A DNA stretch of 45,631 bases. Origin: Cellulomonas sp. (GTDB lineage Bacteria > Actinomycetota > Actinomycetes > Actinomycetales > Cellulomonadaceae). Under the pieces are notes generated by a model. It saw only the letters and a list, made by a program, of their open reading frames with translations. It did no database searches and was not told the origin of the DNA. The stretch lies in contig JABBOW010000127.1 in NCBI GenBank assembly GCA_012927595.1, positions 1 to 45,631 of the forward strand, read 5' to 3'. The number at the start of each line of letters is the position of its first letter. The first letter of the stretch is position 1. Below, piece by piece: positions 16,532-25,687 of this stretch. A program made the position numbers and the translations under genes.

Positions 16532-17482
16532 GTGACCACATCCCGCGCGCCGCTGCTCGTGTGCTGCGGGCTCGTCACGCTCGACGTCCTGCAGGTCGTC
16601 GAGCGGCTGCCGGGACCCGACGAGAAGATCGTCGCGACCGACCTCCTGGTGGGATTCGGCGGACCGGCCGCCAACGCAGCTGCGACGGCCGTCGCCCTCG
16701 GCGTCCGCACCCGGCTGGTCACTGCGCTGGGCTCGGGGCCGATCGCCGACCTCGTCCGGTCCGGGCTGGGCGGCGCCGGGATCGAGCTCGTCGACCTGCT
16801 CGACGGCGTGCCAAGGACACCAGGGGTCTCGACGGTCCTGGTCACGCGGGCCACGGGGCAGCGCGCGGTCGTGTCGGTCAATGCGACCGGGGCGGGCGAC
16901 CTGTCCACGCGGGCGCGGGAGCTCGCTGACGACGCCCTGACGGGGGCGAGCGTGCTGCTCCTCGACGGTCATCACCTCGGCGCGGCGCTCGTGCTCGCCG
17001 GGTGGGCCCGGTCCGCCGGGGTGACCGTCGTGCTCGACGGCGGCAGCTGGAAGCCGGGGCTCGCCGAGCTGCTCGCGCTGGTCGACCACGCGGTTCTCTC
17101 GGCCGACTTCCTGCTCCCGGACGGCTTGCTGCTCCCGGCCGGTCTGCTGCTCCTGGACGGCCGCGCCGCCCTGGAGGCCGTCGCCGCGCTCGGTCCCCGG
17201 CTCGTCGCTCGCTCGGCTGGAGCAGGGCCGGTGCGGTACCTGCTCCCGGACGGCGTCCGCGGTGCGGTCGAGCCGCCGCCTGTCCCGCCGGACGAGATCG
17301 TCGACACGTTGGGTGCGGGCGACGTGCTGCACGGCGCGTACTGCGCCGAGCTGGCGCGCGGCGTGGGGCAGGTCGAGGCCCTCGGGCGCGCAGTGGCGAC
17401 GGCGACGGTGTCGATCCGGCACCGCGGCGCACGGTCCTGGTCCCTGCTCGAACCTCCGGCTGCTCCGCGCGCGGACGTGTGA
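16532..17482 (+). CDS. PfkB-family carbohydrate kinase
   Basis: A 316-residue ribokinase-fold kinase. Signature 1 is the region [17 protein letters not shown] and signature 2 is [13 protein letters not shown], whose aspartate is the catalytic base. The sugar cannot be deduced. Odd feature: residues about 189-206 are built from three near-copies of an 18-bp DNA unit, giving [18 protein letters not shown] in the acceptor-proximal region where family members usually have a variable helix. Start GTG 16532; CAGGAT lies 6 nt upstream, so it may have its own promoter. Confidence 0.88.
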   Translation: MTTSRAPLLVCCGLVTLDVLQVVERLPGPDEKIVATDLLVGFGGPAANAAATAVALGVRTRLVTALGSGPIADLVRSGLGGAGIELVDLLDGVPRTPGVSTVLVTRATGQRAVVSVNATGAGDLSTRARELADDALTGASVLLLDGHHLGAALVLAGWARSAGVTVVLDGGSWKPGLAELLALVDHAVLSADFLLPDGLLLPAGLLLLDGRAALEAVAALGPRLVARSAGAGPVRYLLPDGVRGAVEPPPVPPDEIVDTLGAGDVLHGAYCAELARGVGQVEALGRAVATATVSIRHRGARSWSLLEPPAAPRADV

Positions 17483-17532
17483 CGAACCGCTCACCTGGCG
17501 ATCCGGGCCTCGGGCCTGTCGGGGTCGCGCCG

Positions 17533-17538
17533 TACACT
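17533..17538 (+). promoter_or_regulatory. -10 box, leaderless (DUF3039)
   Basis: TACACT, 7 nt before ATG 17546. Confidence 0.6.
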
Positions 17539-17545
17539 CGGCGCC

Positions 17546-17893
17546 ATGAGCGAGCCCCTTCCCCCCAGCTCCCAGCCGGACCCGATCACGGCGGATCCCG
17601 GGGCCGGGACCTCCACGAGCGTCCTCGAACGCTCCGAGACGCGTGAAGAGGTCGAGCCCGGCGACCACGAACGATTTGCGCACTACGTGCGCAAGGAGAA
17701 GATCCTCGGGTCAGCGCTCAGCGGCACGCCCGTCGTCGCGCTCTGCGGCAAGGTCTGGGTGCCGGGCCGCGACCCGAACAAGTTCCCGGTGTGCCCGGTG
17801 TGCAAGGAGATCTACGAGGGTCTGCGGGCCCCGAAGGACGGCGGGCCCGGAAGCAACGGCCCCGGCGACACCCCGTCGTCCGGCGGGAAGTGA
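17546..17893 (+). CDS. DUF3039 family protein
   Basis: A 115-residue conserved actinobacterial protein. The core reads RFAHYVRKEKILGSALSGTP then VVALCGKVWVPGRDPNKFPV and CPVCKEIYEGL; one Cys plus a CPVC pair could bind zinc. Disordered, acidic and glycine-rich ends flank it. TACACT 7 nt before the ATG points to a leaderless mRNA. Its stop overlaps the GTG of the helicase gene by 4 nt, so the two are translationally coupled. Function unknown; the pairing with a helicase suggests a nucleic-acid role. Confidence 0.9.
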   Translation: MSEPLPPSSQPDPITADPGAGTSTSVLERSETREEVEPGDHERFAHYVRKEKILGSALSGTPVVALCGKVWVPGRDPNKFPVCPVCKEIYEGLRAPKDGGPGSNGPGDTPSSGGK

Positions 17894-19719
17894 GCGCGCC
17901 GCACCGTCTGCCCCTCCCCACGAGCCACGCGTCGACCGCGGCAGCCTCCCAGCTGCCGCCTGCGTTCCCGTCGCGTGCGCCGTGGGGCACGGCTGAGAAG
18001 CTGCGGGCTTGGCAGGCCGAGGCGCTCGACGCGTACCGGGCGCGCCAGCCGAAGGACTTCCTCGCGGTCGCGACGCCCGGTGCGGGCAAGACGACCTTCG
18101 CGCTGCGCATCGCGACCGAGCTCCTGGCCGCGCGCGTCGTGCGCCGGGTCACCGTGGTGGCTCCGACCGAGCACCTCAAGCGTCAGTGGGCGGACGCCGC
18201 GGCGCGGGTGGGCATCGCGATCGATCCGAGCTTCACCAACGCCCAGGGCCGGCACGGCCACGGGTTCGACGGTGTGGCGCTCACCTACGCCCAGGTCGCG
18301 AGCAAGCCAGCGCTGCACGCCGCGCGCACCGAGGCAGCGTCGACGCTCGTGATCCTCGACGAGATCCACCACGGCGGCGACGCGCTGTCGTGGGGCGATG
18401 CGGTCCGCGAGGCGTTCCAGGGTGCGACTCGGCGGCTCGCCCTGACGGGCACGCCGTTCCGGTCGGACACGGCCGCGATCCCGTTCGTCACGTACGAGCG
18501 CGGGAACGACGGCATCCGGCGCAGCACGTCGGACTACTCCTACGGGTACGGGCAGGCGCTGCGGGACCGCGTCGTTCGACCGGTGATCTTCCTGTCGTAC
18601 AGCGGCGCCATGCGCTGGCGTACAAAATCTGGCGACGAAGTGAGTGCGCGTCTTGGTGAGGCGCTGACCAAGGACATGACCGCGCAGGCCTGGCGCACGG
18701 CGCTGGACCCCAACGGCGAATGGGTCCCCGCAGTCCTCGCGGCGGCCGACCGCCGGCTCAGCGAGGTGCGACGTTCGGTTCCTGACGCCGGGGCGATGGT
18801 CATCGCGACCGACCAGACCGACGCCCGGGCGTATGCCGGTCACCTCGCACGGATCACGGGGAAGTCACCCACGGTCGTGCTCTCCGACGACGACGGCGCG
18901 AGCGACCGGATCGACGCGTTCTCCGCCTCCGCCTCGCGATGGCTCGTCGCGGTGCGGATGGTCACCGAGGGCGTGGACATCCCGCGCCTGGCCGTCGGTG
19001 TGTATGCCACGAGCACCGCGACCCCGCTCTTCTTCGCCCAGGCGGTCGGGCGGTTCGTGCGCGCCCGTCGGCGCGGCGAGACGGCGTCGGTGTTCCTGCC
19101 GAGCGTTCCGCAGCTGCTCGCCCTGGCGAATGCGCTCGAGGCCGAGCGGGACCACGCGCTCGACCGGCCGCTCACGGCCGAAGAGGCGGGCGAGGGGTTC
19201 TCGCCCGAGGACGCGCTGCTTGCCGCTGCGGACTCGGAGCGGGGCGGACCGGATGCGGTGGGCCCCGATGGCCTCCAGGGCGCGTTCGAGGCGCTCGAGT
19301 CGCTCGCGTCGTTCGACCGCGTGCTGTTCGACGGTGGTGAGTTCGGCACGGGCGGCGACCTCGGCTCGGACGAGGAGCAGGACTTCCTCGGCCTGCCGGG
19401 CCTGCTCGACGCCGACCAGGTCACGACCCTGCTCAAGCAGCGTCAAGCCGACCAGCTGAGCGGTCGGCGCGGAGCGAGGGCGTCGAAGGAAGCGCAGGCC
19501 GCCCGTCTCGCTGAGATGGACCACCGCAAGCAGGCGGCGCTGCGCAAGGAGCTCGCTCAGCTCGTCGGCGCCTGGGCCCGGCGCAGCGGTCAGCCGCACG
19601 GCACGGTGCACTCCGAGCTGCGTCGGCGGTGCGGCGGCCCGGAGGTCGCCCTCGCCGACCCGGACCAGCTCGCGGCACGGCTCGAGCTGCTCCGGGGTTG
19701 GTTCGTCGGCAAGCGCTGA
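17890..19719 (+). CDS. DEAD/DEAH-box (SF2) helicase
   Basis: A 609-residue SF2 ATPase. Motif I is ATPGAGKTT (about 61-69), motif II DEIHHGGD (about 157), motif III LTGTPFRSD, and motifs V and VI lie in VTEGVDIPRLAVGVYAT and FAQAVGRFVRARRRGE, so both RecA-like lobes are intact. The C-terminal quarter is charged and coiled, ending in a small helical domain (LVGAWARRSGQPHGTVHSEL). No HNH, restriction or Cas domain is fused. Coupled to DUF3039 upstream. Nucleic-acid substrate unknown. Confidence 0.92.
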   Translation: MSAPHRLPLPTSHASTAAASQLPPAFPSRAPWGTAEKLRAWQAEALDAYRARQPKDFLAVATPGAGKTTFALRIATELLAARVVRRVTVVAPTEHLKRQWADAAARVGIAIDPSFTNAQGRHGHGFDGVALTYAQVASKPALHAARTEAASTLVILDEIHHGGDALSWGDAVREAFQGATRRLALTGTPFRSDTAAIPFVTYERGNDGIRRSTSDYSYGYGQALRDRVVRPVIFLSYSGAMRWRTKSGDEVSARLGEALTKDMTAQAWRTALDPNGEWVPAVLAAADRRLSEVRRSVPDAGAMVIATDQTDARAYAGHLARITGKSPTVVLSDDDGASDRIDAFSASASRWLVAVRMVTEGVDIPRLAVGVYATSTATPLFFAQAVGRFVRARRRGETASVFLPSVPQLLALANALEAERDHALDRPLTAEEAGEGFSPEDALLAAADSERGGPDAVGPDGLQGAFEALESLASFDRVLFDGGEFGTGGDLGSDEEQDFLGLPGLLDADQVTTLLKQRQADQLSGRRGARASKEAQAARLAEMDHRKQAALRKELAQLVGAWARRSGQPHGTVHSELRRRCGGPEVALADPDQLAARLELLRGWFVGKR

Positions 19720-19943
19720 CGGTCGACTATCTCACATGGTGAGACAATCTCCATCGGGTGAACCTGCAGGCCAGCGACCTGGACGGCTGCTCTCGTAGCA
19801 CCCGATGTGGATTGCGCAACCCCTCGCACAGGGTGCAGGCGCCGGGGGCCGATGTCACGCTCATCAGGTCAGAACCGGTACCAGGCACCCCTGGTCACCG
19901 CTCGAACGTGACAGCCGCGGCTGTCGGAACTGAAGGAGGCACC
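19720..19943. other. Intergenic region with inverted repeats, no gene
   Basis: Contains the palindrome at 19730-19744, a longer spaced inverted repeat CATCGGGTG / CACCCGATG (arms near 19753 and 19799), and a small hairpin ACCAGG-CACC-CCTGGT (about 19879-19894). No coding sequence is convincing. These could be a regulatory leader for the small membrane protein downstream or the remains of a promoter. Confidence 0.5.
19730..19744. promoter_or_regulatory. Palindromic operator-like site
   Basis: TCTCAC-ATG-GTGAGA is a perfect 6-bp inverted repeat with a 3-nt centre. It resembles operators of IclR-type regulators found before leuCD in actinobacteria, but no IclR or leucine gene is nearby. The assignment to a factor is tentative. 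Confidence 0.4.
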
Positions 19944-20099
19944 ATGCCGTCCTGGCTCCTGCTCATCCTTGTCGGCGTCGTCCTGGTCATCCTCGGCGTC
20001 GCGACCAGCATCGGGCACTTCCTGATCTGGATCGGTGTCATCGTCCTCGTCGTGAGCCTGATCCTCAGCCTGGTAGGTCGGGGCAAGGCACGCGTGTAG
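19944..20099 (+). CDS. Small hydrophobic membrane protein
   Basis: A 51-residue protein almost wholly of two membrane helices (LLLILVGVVLVILGVATSIG and HFLIWIGVIVLVVSLILSLV) with a short basic tail, GRGKARV. GAAGGAGG lies 5 nt before the ATG. Such DUF6131-like peptides are widespread in actinobacteria; function unknown. Confidence 0.8.
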   Translation: MPSWLLLILVGVVLVILGVATSIGHFLIWIGVIVLVVSLILSLVGRGKARV

Positions 20100-20128
20100 C
20101 GACCTCACCTACCGACGCCGCGGCGGGC

Positions 20129-21484
20129 TCAGCCCGCGAGCCGCAGCGTTACGGTCGGCACCGCGGGCTCGTCCGCGGACAGACGCCGGGCCATCCGCGG
20201 CAGCTCGTCGCGGGAGGCCCGGTGTCGCTGCGTCGCCAGCCGGACACCCGACTCACCGGTCCACCGCGGGTCGACGGTGCCGTGCGTGACCAGGGGGACC
20301 TGGAGCTCGCGCATCGACGTGTCGTCGGAGGTCCAGGCAGTCACTGCGGAGTCCGCGCCGGTGACCAGGACCTCCTCGACGGCGCGGCCGTCACGACCCA
20401 GCCGTCGGGCCGCGGCCTTACGGCCGCCGACGCTCGTCTTGCCGCGGGCGAACTTCTCGACGGGCTCGAGCACACCGGCTCGACCCTCGCGGGCGACGAG
20501 CTTGTAGACCATGCCGCAGGTCGGGGCCCCTGAGCCGGTCACGACTGAGGTGCCGACACCGTAGGAGTCCACGGGCGCCGCCGCGAGTGCCGCGATCGCG
20601 TACTCGTCGAGGTCCGAGGTGACGGTGATCCGGGTGCCGTGCGCCCCGAGGCCGTCGAGCTGGGCGCGGACCTCGTGCGCGAGCACCCCCAGGTCGCCGG
20701 AGTCGAGACGGACGGCGCCGAGCGACGTCCCCGCGGCGGCGACCGCCCGCTCGACGCCGCAATGGACGTCGTAGGTGTCGACGAGCAGCGTGGTCCCGAC
20801 ACCGTGTGAGGCGACCTGCGAGGCGAACGCCGCCTCCTCGTCATCATGCAGCAGGGTGAACGCGTGGGCGGCCGTGCCGATCGTACCCAGGCCGTAGCGG
20901 CGCCCTGCCTCGAGGTTCGACGTCCCCACGAAGCCAGCGATGACTGCCGCGCGCGCGGCAGCGACGGCAGCGTCCTCCTGGGCGCGCCGAGCACCCATCT
21001 CGAGGCACGGACGCCCGGCGGCCGCGCTGGTCATGCGGGACGCAGCCGAGGCGACCGCCGAGTCGTAGTTGAGGATCGACAGCACGAGGGTCTCAAGCAG
21101 GACCGCCTCCGCGAACGTCCCCTCGACCACCATGACGGGCGACAACGGGAAGAAGACCTCGCCCTCCGCATAGCCCCGGATCGACCCCTCGAAGCGATAC
21201 CCGGCGAGGAAATCGAGCGTGGTGTCGTCCACGACGTGCTCGTCGGAGAGCCAATCCAGCTCTGCCGTGCCGAACCGGAAGTCGGCGAGCGCCGCCAGCA
21301 CGCGTCCGGTCCCGGCCAGCACCCCGTATCGACGACCAGGGGGGAGGCGCCGCGTGTAGACCTCGAAGACGCAACGCCGTCCGGCCGTCGAGTCGGCGAG
21401 CGCCGCCTGCAGCATCGTGAGCTCGTACTGGTCGGTCAGGAGGGCGGTGCTGTTCGCGTTCGGGGCGACGGACGACGAGTTCAT
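20129..21484 (-). CDS. pncB: Nicotinate phosphoribosyltransferase
   Basis: A 451-residue enzyme of NAD salvage that joins nicotinate and PRPP. Signatures include LLTDQYELTMLQAALAD, GYRFEGSIRGYAEGEVFFP, FVGTSNLEAGRRYGLGTIG followed by the AHAF histidine, and AVRLDSGDLGVLAHEVR. ATG 21484 is preceded at 6 nt by TACGTT on the minus strand, consistent with a leaderless transcript; an upstream in-frame start (21568) would overlap the clpS gene. It is divergent from clpS, the usual actinobacterial arrangement. Confidence 0.95.
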   Translation of the reverse strand: MNSSSVAPNANSTALLTDQYELTMLQAALADSTAGRRCVFEVYTRRLPPGRRYGVLAGTGRVLAALADFRFGTAELDWLSDEHVVDDTTLDFLAGYRFEGSIRGYAEGEVFFPLSPVMVVEGTFAEAVLLETLVLSILNYDSAVASAASRMTSAAAGRPCLEMGARRAQEDAAVAAARAAVIAGFVGTSNLEAGRRYGLGTIGTAAHAFTLLHDDEEAAFASQVASHGVGTTLLVDTYDVHCGVERAVAAAGTSLGAVRLDSGDLGVLAHEVRAQLDGLGAHGTRITVTSDLDEYAIAALAAAPVDSYGVGTSVVTGSGAPTCGMVYKLVAREGRAGVLEPVEKFARGKTSVGGRKAAARRLGRDGRAVEEVLVTGADSAVTAWTSDDTSMRELQVPLVTHGTVDPRWTGESGVRLATQRHRASRDELPRMARRLSADEPAVPTVTLRLAG

Positions 21485-21490
21485 GGCGAC

Positions 21491-21496
21491 AACGTA
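21491..21496 (-). promoter_or_regulatory. -10 box, leaderless (pncB)
   Basis: TACGTT on the minus strand, 6 nt before ATG 21484. Confidence 0.6.
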
Positions 21497-21549
21497 CGGC
21501 TTGGGGAGAGCGGCCCGCAGCCGCTGGTCCGTGTGCTGGGGCGCGCACC

Positions 21550-21555
21550 TAGAGT
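21550..21555 (+). promoter_or_regulatory. -10 box, leaderless (clpS)
   Basis: TAGAGT, 6 nt before GTG 21562. Confidence 0.6.
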
Positions 21556-21561
21556 GGACGG

Positions 21562-21855
21562 GTGACACTGCAGACCGCGCCCGAGGGGCTCGCCGCTGCC
21601 GAGCAGAGCACCTCGACGGTCGACGCGTGGGTCACCATCGTCTGGAACGACCCGGTCAACCTCATGAGCTACGTCTCCTACGTCTTCCGCTCGTACTTCG
21701 GTCACCCGCCGGAGAAGGCCGAGATTCTCATGCGCCAGGTCCACGAGCAAGGGCGTGCCGTGGTCTCGACCGGGAACCGTGAGCGGATGGAGGTCGACGT
21801 GCAGGCGATGCACTCCTTCGGCCTGTGGGCGACGCTCCAGCGGTCCGGCGACTGA
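21562..21855 (+). CDS. clpS: ATP-dependent Clp protease adaptor ClpS
   Basis: A 97-residue N-degron adaptor for ClpAP/Clp[22 protein letters not shown] carries the NDP motif of the binding pocket; [19 protein letters not shown] and the closing [10 protein letters not shown] are typical. TAGAGT lies 6 nt before the GTG start. The stop TGATG shares bases with the next start. Confidence 0.96.
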   Translation: MTLQTAPEGLAAAEQSTSTVDAWVTIVWNDPVNLMSYVSYVFRSYFGHPPEKAEILMRQVHEQGRAVVSTGNRERMEVDVQAMHSFGLWATLQRSGD

Positions 21856-22547
21856 TGCGTGCCTTCCGCCGCGAGCGCGGGATGCTCGTCGCCGAGCTCA
21901 ACGCGGACGAACGCGCCGCGGTGGCCGCCGTGGTCGCCGACGTCGCACAGCTTCTGGGCGCAGGGCGGCTCGAGGACCGCGGAGCCACGGGTCGACCCGG
22001 CGACGACGACATGCCGGGCGGGCTGCCGACCGCGGAGCACCTCGCTGGCCTCAGCCTGCGGATCGACGACATCCAGGCGCCCGACGACGCCGCGGTGCGC
22101 AGGCTGCTGCCGGACGCGTCCCGGCACGAGCCAGCGGTGTCGGCCGAGTTCCGCCGGCTCACCGAGGACGACCTGCGGCAGGTCAAGACGGCACGGCTCA
22201 CGGCGCTGTGGGACGCGCTGACGACCCGTCCCGCCGACGGCTGGCCCGCGGGGGCGCTCGTCGTGCGCCCGGACGCGGGTGCCGACCTCGCCGCGACCAT
22301 CACCGACCTGCGCCTCGTCCTGGCCGATCGCCTCGGTCTGGACGACGACGAGGCGTCCGAAGCGTTGTACGCGGACCTCGAGCGCGGGCTGCCCGACGAC
22401 GACGGCGGCGACGACGGCGACGACGGCGCCCAGCCCGACCAGCCGGCCGACGTCCGTCGGTACCTCGGCTCGATCTATGCCGCCCTGAGCTGGCTGCAGG
22501 AGTCGCTGATCGACGTCCTGCTCGACGAGCTCGACCGGCCGCGCTGA
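21855..22547 (+). CDS. DUF2017 family protein
   Basis: A 230-residue conserved actinobacterial protein that regularly follows clpS. Core blocks are [40 protein letters not shown] and [20 protein letters not shown]. An acidic Asp/Gly tract ([11 protein letters not shown]) sits near residue 180. ATG 21855 overlaps the clpS stop by one base, so it is coupled. Function unknown; a Clp-related role is a guess from context. Confidence 0.9.
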   Translation: MRAFRRERGMLVAELNADERAAVAAVVADVAQLLGAGRLEDRGATGRPGDDDMPGGLPTAEHLAGLSLRIDDIQAPDDAAVRRLLPDASRHEPAVSAEFRRLTEDDLRQVKTARLTALWDALTTRPADGWPAGALVVRPDAGADLAATITDLRLVLADRLGLDDDEASEALYADLERGLPDDDGGDDGDDGAQPDQPADVRRYLGSIYAALSWLQESLIDVLLDELDRPR

Positions 22548-22590
22548 CGCGGAGCGACCAGTCGCCGACAACGCCGGGCGCGCGCTCCGA

Positions 22591-22596
22591 TAGGCT
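22591..22596 (+). promoter_or_regulatory. -10 box, leaderless (murI)
   Basis: TAGGCT, 7 nt before GTG 22604. Confidence 0.6.
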
Positions 22597-22603
22597 CGTC
22601 GCC

Positions 22604-23419
22604 GTGAACGAGGCCCCGATCGGCATCTTCGACTCCGGCGTCGGCGGCCTGACCGTCGCGCGGTCGATCCTCGACCAGCTGCCCCAGGAGTCGACGCTCT
22701 ACATCGGCGACACGCTCAACACCCCGTACGGGTCCAAGCCGCTCGCCGCGGTCCGTGCGCACGCGCTCGCGGTCATGGACGACCTCGCAGACGCCGGCGT
22801 GAAGATGCTCGTCATCGCGTGCAACACCGCGTCGTCAGCAGTGCTGCGCGACGCCCGCGAGCGCTACGAGCTGCGCCATGGACTGCCGGTCGTGGAGGTC
22901 ATCCTTCCGGCCGCGCGCCGTGCCGTCCTCGCGACCCGCACGGGTCGCATCGGCGTGATCGGGACGGACTCGACGATCCAGTCGCGCGCCTACGACGACG
23001 CCTTCGCGGTCGCACCGGGCGTCCACCTCACGTCTCAGGCGTGCCCGCGGTTCGTCGAGTTCGTCGAGGCCGGCATCACGTCAGGCCCCGAGCTCATGGC
23101 GGTCGCGCACGAGTACCTCGACCCCGTCCGTGCAGCCGGCGTCGACACCCTCGTGCTCGGCTGCACCCACTATCCGCTGCTCACCGGCGTCATCTCCTAC
23201 GTGATGGGCGAGGACGTCACGCTCGTGTCGAGCGCTGAGGAGACCGCGAAGGACGTCTACCGGACGCTCGTCGCGCACGACCTCGAGCGTGGGTCGGCTT
23301 CCGGGCCGGCCGAGCACCGGTTCATCGCGACGGGTGACCCGGTCTCGTTCCAGGCGCTCGCGCGCAGGTTCCTCGGGCCCGAGGTCGGTGCGGTCGAACC
23401 GCTCGGTGCCCTGCGGTGA
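22604..23419 (+). CDS. murI: Glutamate racemase
   Basis: A 271-residue enzyme supplying D-glutamate for peptidoglycan. The two catalytic cysteines are C73 in IACNTAS and C187 in LGCTHYP; the opening [16 protein letters not shown] and [11 protein letters not shown] bind substrate. TAGGCT 7 nt before GTG 22604 suggests a leaderless start for the murI-MBL unit. The stop overlaps the next GTG by 4 nt. Confidence 0.97.
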   Translation: MNEAPIGIFDSGVGGLTVARSILDQLPQESTLYIGDTLNTPYGSKPLAAVRAHALAVMDDLADAGVKMLVIACNTASSAVLRDARERYELRHGLPVVEVILPAARRAVLATRTGRIGVIGTDSTIQSRAYDDAFAVAPGVHLTSQACPRFVEFVEAGITSGPELMAVAHEYLDPVRAAGVDTLVLGCTHYPLLTGVISYVMGEDVTLVSSAEETAKDVYRTLVAHDLERGSASGPAEHRFIATGDPVSFQALARRFLGPEVGAVEPLGALR

Positions 23420-24216
23420 GGCTCGTCGTCCTCGGCTGCGCCGGGTCGTTCCCGAGCGCGGACGCGGCGGCTTCCGGCTACCTGGTGCAGGCCCAGGCAC
23501 CGGGCGCCGACGGCGCGGACCGGACGTGGGCCGTCCTGCTCGACCTCGGCAACGGCGCGCTCGGCCCGCTGCAGCGCTACGGGGACCCGACGGCGCTCGA
23601 CGTCATCGCGGTCTCCCACCTGCACTCCGACCACGTCGCGGACCTCATCGTGCTCAACGTGCTGCGGCGCTATCGGCCCGAGGGCGCGTGCGACCAGGTC
23701 CCGCTGTACGGTCCGGCCGGGACGGCCGACCGGCTCGGTCTGATGGCCGGCAAGGACCCGGCAACGATGCTCTCCGAGCAGTTCGACGTGCGCGAGTGGG
23801 TGCCGGGCGTCGCGATCGCCGTCGGCCCGTTCACGCTCGAGCCGGTCGAGGTCGCGCACCCGATCCCGGCGTTCGGCGTGCGGGTGACCGGCCCGTCGTC
23901 GCTCGAGCCCGGACGGTCCGTCACGATCGCCTACACGGGGGACACCGACCTCTGCGACGGTGTCATGGCCCTCGCCGCGGGTGCGGACCTGCTGCTCGCC
24001 GAGGCTGCCTACGTCGAGGGCCGCGACGACGCCTTGCGCGGGGTGCACCTCACCGGCCGGCGCGCGGGCCTCGTGGCGGCCGGCGGCGGTGTGGGACGCC
24101 TGGTCCTGACGCACCTGGTCGACTGGAACGACCCGCTGGTGACGCTCGCCGAGGCGCGTGACGTCTATTTCGGACCGATCGACCTGGCCGCCCCGGGCGC
24201 CGTCTATACGCTCTGA
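23416..24216 (+). CDS. MBL-fold hydrolase, Rv1339-like (putative cAMP phosphodiesterase)
   Basis: A 266-residue metallo-beta-lactamase-fold protein. The metal motif is SHLHSDH (H68, H70, D72, H73), with further ligands in [24 protein letters not shown] and [11 protein letters not shown]. It lies between murI and rph, the position of M. tuberculosis Rv1339, which has been described as an atypical cAMP phosphodiesterase; the function here is by that analogy. Coupled to murI (GTGA). Confidence 0.85.
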   Translation: MRLVVLGCAGSFPSADAAASGYLVQAQAPGADGADRTWAVLLDLGNGALGPLQRYGDPTALDVIAVSHLHSDHVADLIVLNVLRRYRPEGACDQVPLYGPAGTADRLGLMAGKDPATMLSEQFDVREWVPGVAIAVGPFTLEPVEVAHPIPAFGVRVTGPSSLEPGRSVTIAYTGDTDLCDGVMALAAGADLLLAEAAYVEGRDDALRGVHLTGRRAGLVAAGGGVGRLVLTHLVDWNDPLVTLAEARDVYFGPIDLAAPGAVYTL

Positions 24217-24244
24217 CGATACGAGCCGTGGGGGAGCCCACGGT

Positions 24245-24250
24245 TAGGCT
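24245..24250 (+). promoter_or_regulatory. -10 box, leaderless (rph)
   Basis: TAGGCT, 7 nt before ATG 24258. Confidence 0.6.
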
Positions 24251-24257
24251 TGTCTGC

Positions 24258-25067
24258 ATGACGTCTTCCACCACGACACTGCGGGCCGACGGCCGCCGCC
24301 CCGACGAGCTGCGCCCGGTCACGATCACCCGGCGGTTTCTCGACGCCGGCGAGGGCAGCGTCCTGGTCGAGTTCGGCGGCACGAAGGTCCTGTGCGTCGC
24401 CTCCTTCACCGAGGGGGTGCCACGCTGGCGCAAGGGCTCCGGTGAGGGGTGGGTGACCGCGGAGTACGCGATGCTCCCGCGCGCGACCTCCACCCGCTCG
24501 GACCGCGAGTCGGTGCGTGGCAAGGTCGGCGGCCGCACCCACGAGATCTCGCGGCTCATCGGCCGCTCGCTGCGCGCGATCATCGACGTCTCGGCGCTCG
24601 GTGAGAACACGATCGTGCTCGACTGCGACGTCCTGCAGGCCGACGGCGGTACCCGCACGGCGGCAATCACGGGCGCGTATGTTGCGCTCGCGGATGCGGT
24701 CGCGTGGGGCGTCGCGAAGGGGGCGATCAACGCGCGTCGCACCGTCCTGCGTGACTCCGTCGCCGCCGTGAGCGTCGGCATCATCGACGGCGTCCCCATG
24801 CTTGACCTGCCGTACGTCGAGGACGTGCGCGCCGAGACTGACATGAACGTCGTCGTCACCGGCGCGGGCACCTTCGTCGAGGTCCAGGGCACCGCCGAGC
24901 ACGCTCCGTTCGACCGGCGCGAGCTCGACGTCCTGCTCGACCTGGCAGTCGCCGGCACCGCCGTGCTCAACCGCATGCAGCTCGCGGCGCTCGCCGCACC
25001 CGCGTCCGACGGAAGCGCGACCCGTGGCGTGGCGCTGCCGGTCGGGTCGTCCGGGACCAGCGCGTGA
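24258..25067 (+). CDS. rph: Ribonuclease PH
   Basis: A 269-residue phosphorolytic 3'-5' exoribonuclease acting on tRNA precursors. Signatures are [56 protein letters not shown] and [26 protein letters not shown] 7 nt before ATG 24258 indicates its own promoter. The C-terminal stretch after residue 240 is a short Ala/Gly/Ser tail. Stop overlaps the rdgB start. Confidence 0.97.
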   Translation: MTSSTTTLRADGRRPDELRPVTITRRFLDAGEGSVLVEFGGTKVLCVASFTEGVPRWRKGSGEGWVTAEYAMLPRATSTRSDRESVRGKVGGRTHEISRLIGRSLRAIIDVSALGENTIVLDCDVLQADGGTRTAAITGAYVALADAVAWGVAKGAINARRTVLRDSVAAVSVGIIDGVPMLDLPYVEDVRAETDMNVVVTGAGTFVEVQGTAEHAPFDRRELDVLLDLAVAGTAVLNRMQLAALAAPASDGSATRGVALPVGSSGTSA

Positions 25068-25687
25068 GCGCGAGCGCTCCTCGGCTCGTCCTCGCCACCC
25101 ACAACGCGCACAAGGTCACCGAGCTGCGGGCGATCCTCGCCCCGCTGCTCCCCGGCCTCGACCCCGTGGATCTGATGGGCGCGCGCGACCTGGGGGCACC
25201 GGAACCCGTCGAGGACGGGCTGACGTTCGCCGCGAACGCGCTGCTCAAGGCGCGCGCGCTGGCGGCCTTCACCGGACTGCCTGCGCTCGCCGACGACTCG
25301 GGACTGAGCGTCGACGTGCTCGGCGGCGCGCCCGGAATCTTCTCGGCACGCTGGGCCGGCCGGCACGGCGACGACGACGCCAACCTCGACCTGCTGCTCG
25401 CGCAGCTCGAGGACATCGCCGCCGAGAATCGGGGTGCCCGGTTCACCTGCGCGGCGGCTCTCGTGACGCCGGACGGCAGCGAGCACGTCGAGATCGGTCA
25501 CCTCGTGGGCCGTCTCGCGCTCGCAGCGCACGGCACCGGCGGGTTCGGTTACGACCCTGTGCTCGTCCCCGAGGGCGAGCTGCGCACATGCGCCGAGCTC
25601 ACCCCGGCCGAGAAGAACGCGATCAGTCACCGCGGTCAGGCGTTCCGCGCGTTGGCGCCGGCCATCGCGGTGGCGCTCGGCAGGTGA
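25064..25687 (+). CDS. rdgB: Non-canonical purine NTP pyrophosphatase (RdgB/HAM1)
   Basis: A 207-residue ITPase that removes ITP, dITP and XTP from the nucleotide pool. Family marks are [58 protein letters not shown] and [13 protein letters not shown], with the [10 protein letters not shown] ending. GTG 25064 overlaps the rph stop by 4 nt. Confidence 0.96.
   Translation: MSASAPRLVLATHNAHKVTELRAILAPLLPGLDPVDLMGARDLGAPEPVEDGLTFAANALLKARALAAFTGLPALADDSGLSVDVLGGAPGIFSARWAGRHGDDDANLDLLLAQLEDIAAENRGARFTCAAALVTPDGSEHVEIGHLVGRLALAAHGTGGFGYDPVLVPEGELRTCAELTPAEKNAISHRGQAFRALAPAIAVALGR

Noticed and set aside
17890..19719. Restriction or phage-defence helicase
   Set aside because: No nuclease, methylase or mobile-element genes accompany it; the DUF3039 pairing appears to be a general actinobacterial arrangement.
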